From: Calditrichota bacterium
GTDB taxonomy: Bacteria > Zhuqueibacterota > Zhuqueibacteria > Zhuqueibacterales > Geothermadaptataceae
Direction: 5' to 3'
DNA length: 7,397 nucleotides
Assembly (NCBI GenBank): GCA_008501545.1
Contig: QQUM01000342.1
Span: 1-7,397, forward strand
Shown: positions 7,252 through 7,397 of the stretch, in pieces
Numbering within the stretch: the stretch's first letter is position 1
How the letters are laid out: every line of letters starts with the position of its first letter
Position numbers and translations under genes: made by a program
The notes under the pieces: model-generated
Told to the model about the DNA's origin: nothing
Seen by the model: the letters and a program-made list of their open reading frames with translations, nothing else
Database searches by the model: none

Positions 7252-7269
7252 AAGAGCAGGTTTTTATGA

Positions 7270-7275
7270 ATTATA
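7270..7275 (-). promoter_or_regulatory. Possible -10 box upstream of the TolC-family gene
   Basis: A perfect TATAAT lies on the minus strand 37 nt before the start codon. No convincing TTGACA-like element is found 16-18 bases upstream, so the promoter call is weak. Transcription from it would start about 12-15 nt before the Shine-Dalgarno sequence. Confidence 0.3.
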
Positions 7276-7342
7276 TTTATCGTTGGAAGAAAACTTTGAG
7301 TGTCTTTATTTCACTGATAAAGTCATAAATTTTTACAGATAG

Positions 7343-7383
7343 TTTGCAGAAACGATAGTAACATGAAAAAGTTTCGCTGCAAA
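7343..7383. repeat. Bulged inverted repeat spanning a second promoter-like sequence
   Basis: TTTGCAGAAAC (7343-7353) and GTTTCGCTGCAAA (7371-7383) are inverse complements over 11 pairs, with an extra CG in the second arm and a 17-base centre. On the minus strand a TTGCAG (7377-7382) and a TACTAT (7355-7360), 16 bases apart, make a weak promoter that would be covered by the repeat. There is no T-tract after the structure, so it is more like an operator than a terminator. The 7233-7397 stretch holds no gene that I can see; a gene further right may end or begin just outside the window. Confidence 0.35.
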
Positions 7384-7397
7384 ATGGCTTTTACAAC

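Overview
The window reads as ordinary chromosomal DNA from a diderm (Gram-negative-type) bacterium of moderate to low GC. All seven supported genes lie on the minus strand, so transcription runs from right to left. An outer-membrane TolC-family protein with a signal peptide shows that the cell has an outer membrane. HPr keeps both the His15 and Ser46 phosphorylation sites, and S-adenosylhomocysteinase is the short form without the ~40-residue insertion. These traits, with the linkage ptsH-ptsI-metK-ahcY, would fit a lineage of the FCB superphylum (for example a Marinimicrobia- or Calditrichota-like bacterium). That placement is a guess from general knowledge, not a result.

Right part (about 7397 down to 5078): a short leader with candidate regulatory elements comes first. 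It is followed by a TolC/OEP-family outer-membrane efflux protein (5865-7232) and, 27 bp downstream, a LolD/MacB-type ABC ATPase (5130-5837). A clear intrinsic terminator (5078-5108) closes this two-gene unit. Together they look like two parts of a MacAB-TolC-like tripartite exporter, but the membrane permease and periplasmic adaptor are not in the window.

Middle and left part (about 4990 down to 1): a good sigma70-like promoter (4959-4987) precedes a run of five genes with no terminator between them. They are a short- to medium-chain trans-prenyl diphosphate synthase (3887-4894, apparently TTG-initiated), HPr (3572-3838), PTS enzyme I (1810-3582, overlapping HPr by 11 bp), S-adenosylmethionine synthetase (621-1748) and S-adenosylhomocysteinase (1-570, cut by the window edge). 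HPr and enzyme I form the general phosphotransfer arm of the PTS. MetK and AhcY are two steps of the activated-methyl cycle. The prenyl synthase feeds isoprenoid synthesis. No sugar-specific enzyme II gene is present.

No mobile element, CRISPR array, tRNA, rRNA or phage-like gene was seen, and no gene-free stretch exceeds 300 bp. I found no convincing undescribed system. The points most worth checking are the missing ATG of the prenyl synthase, the two possible operator-like repeat structures, the incomplete PTS and the incomplete exporter.
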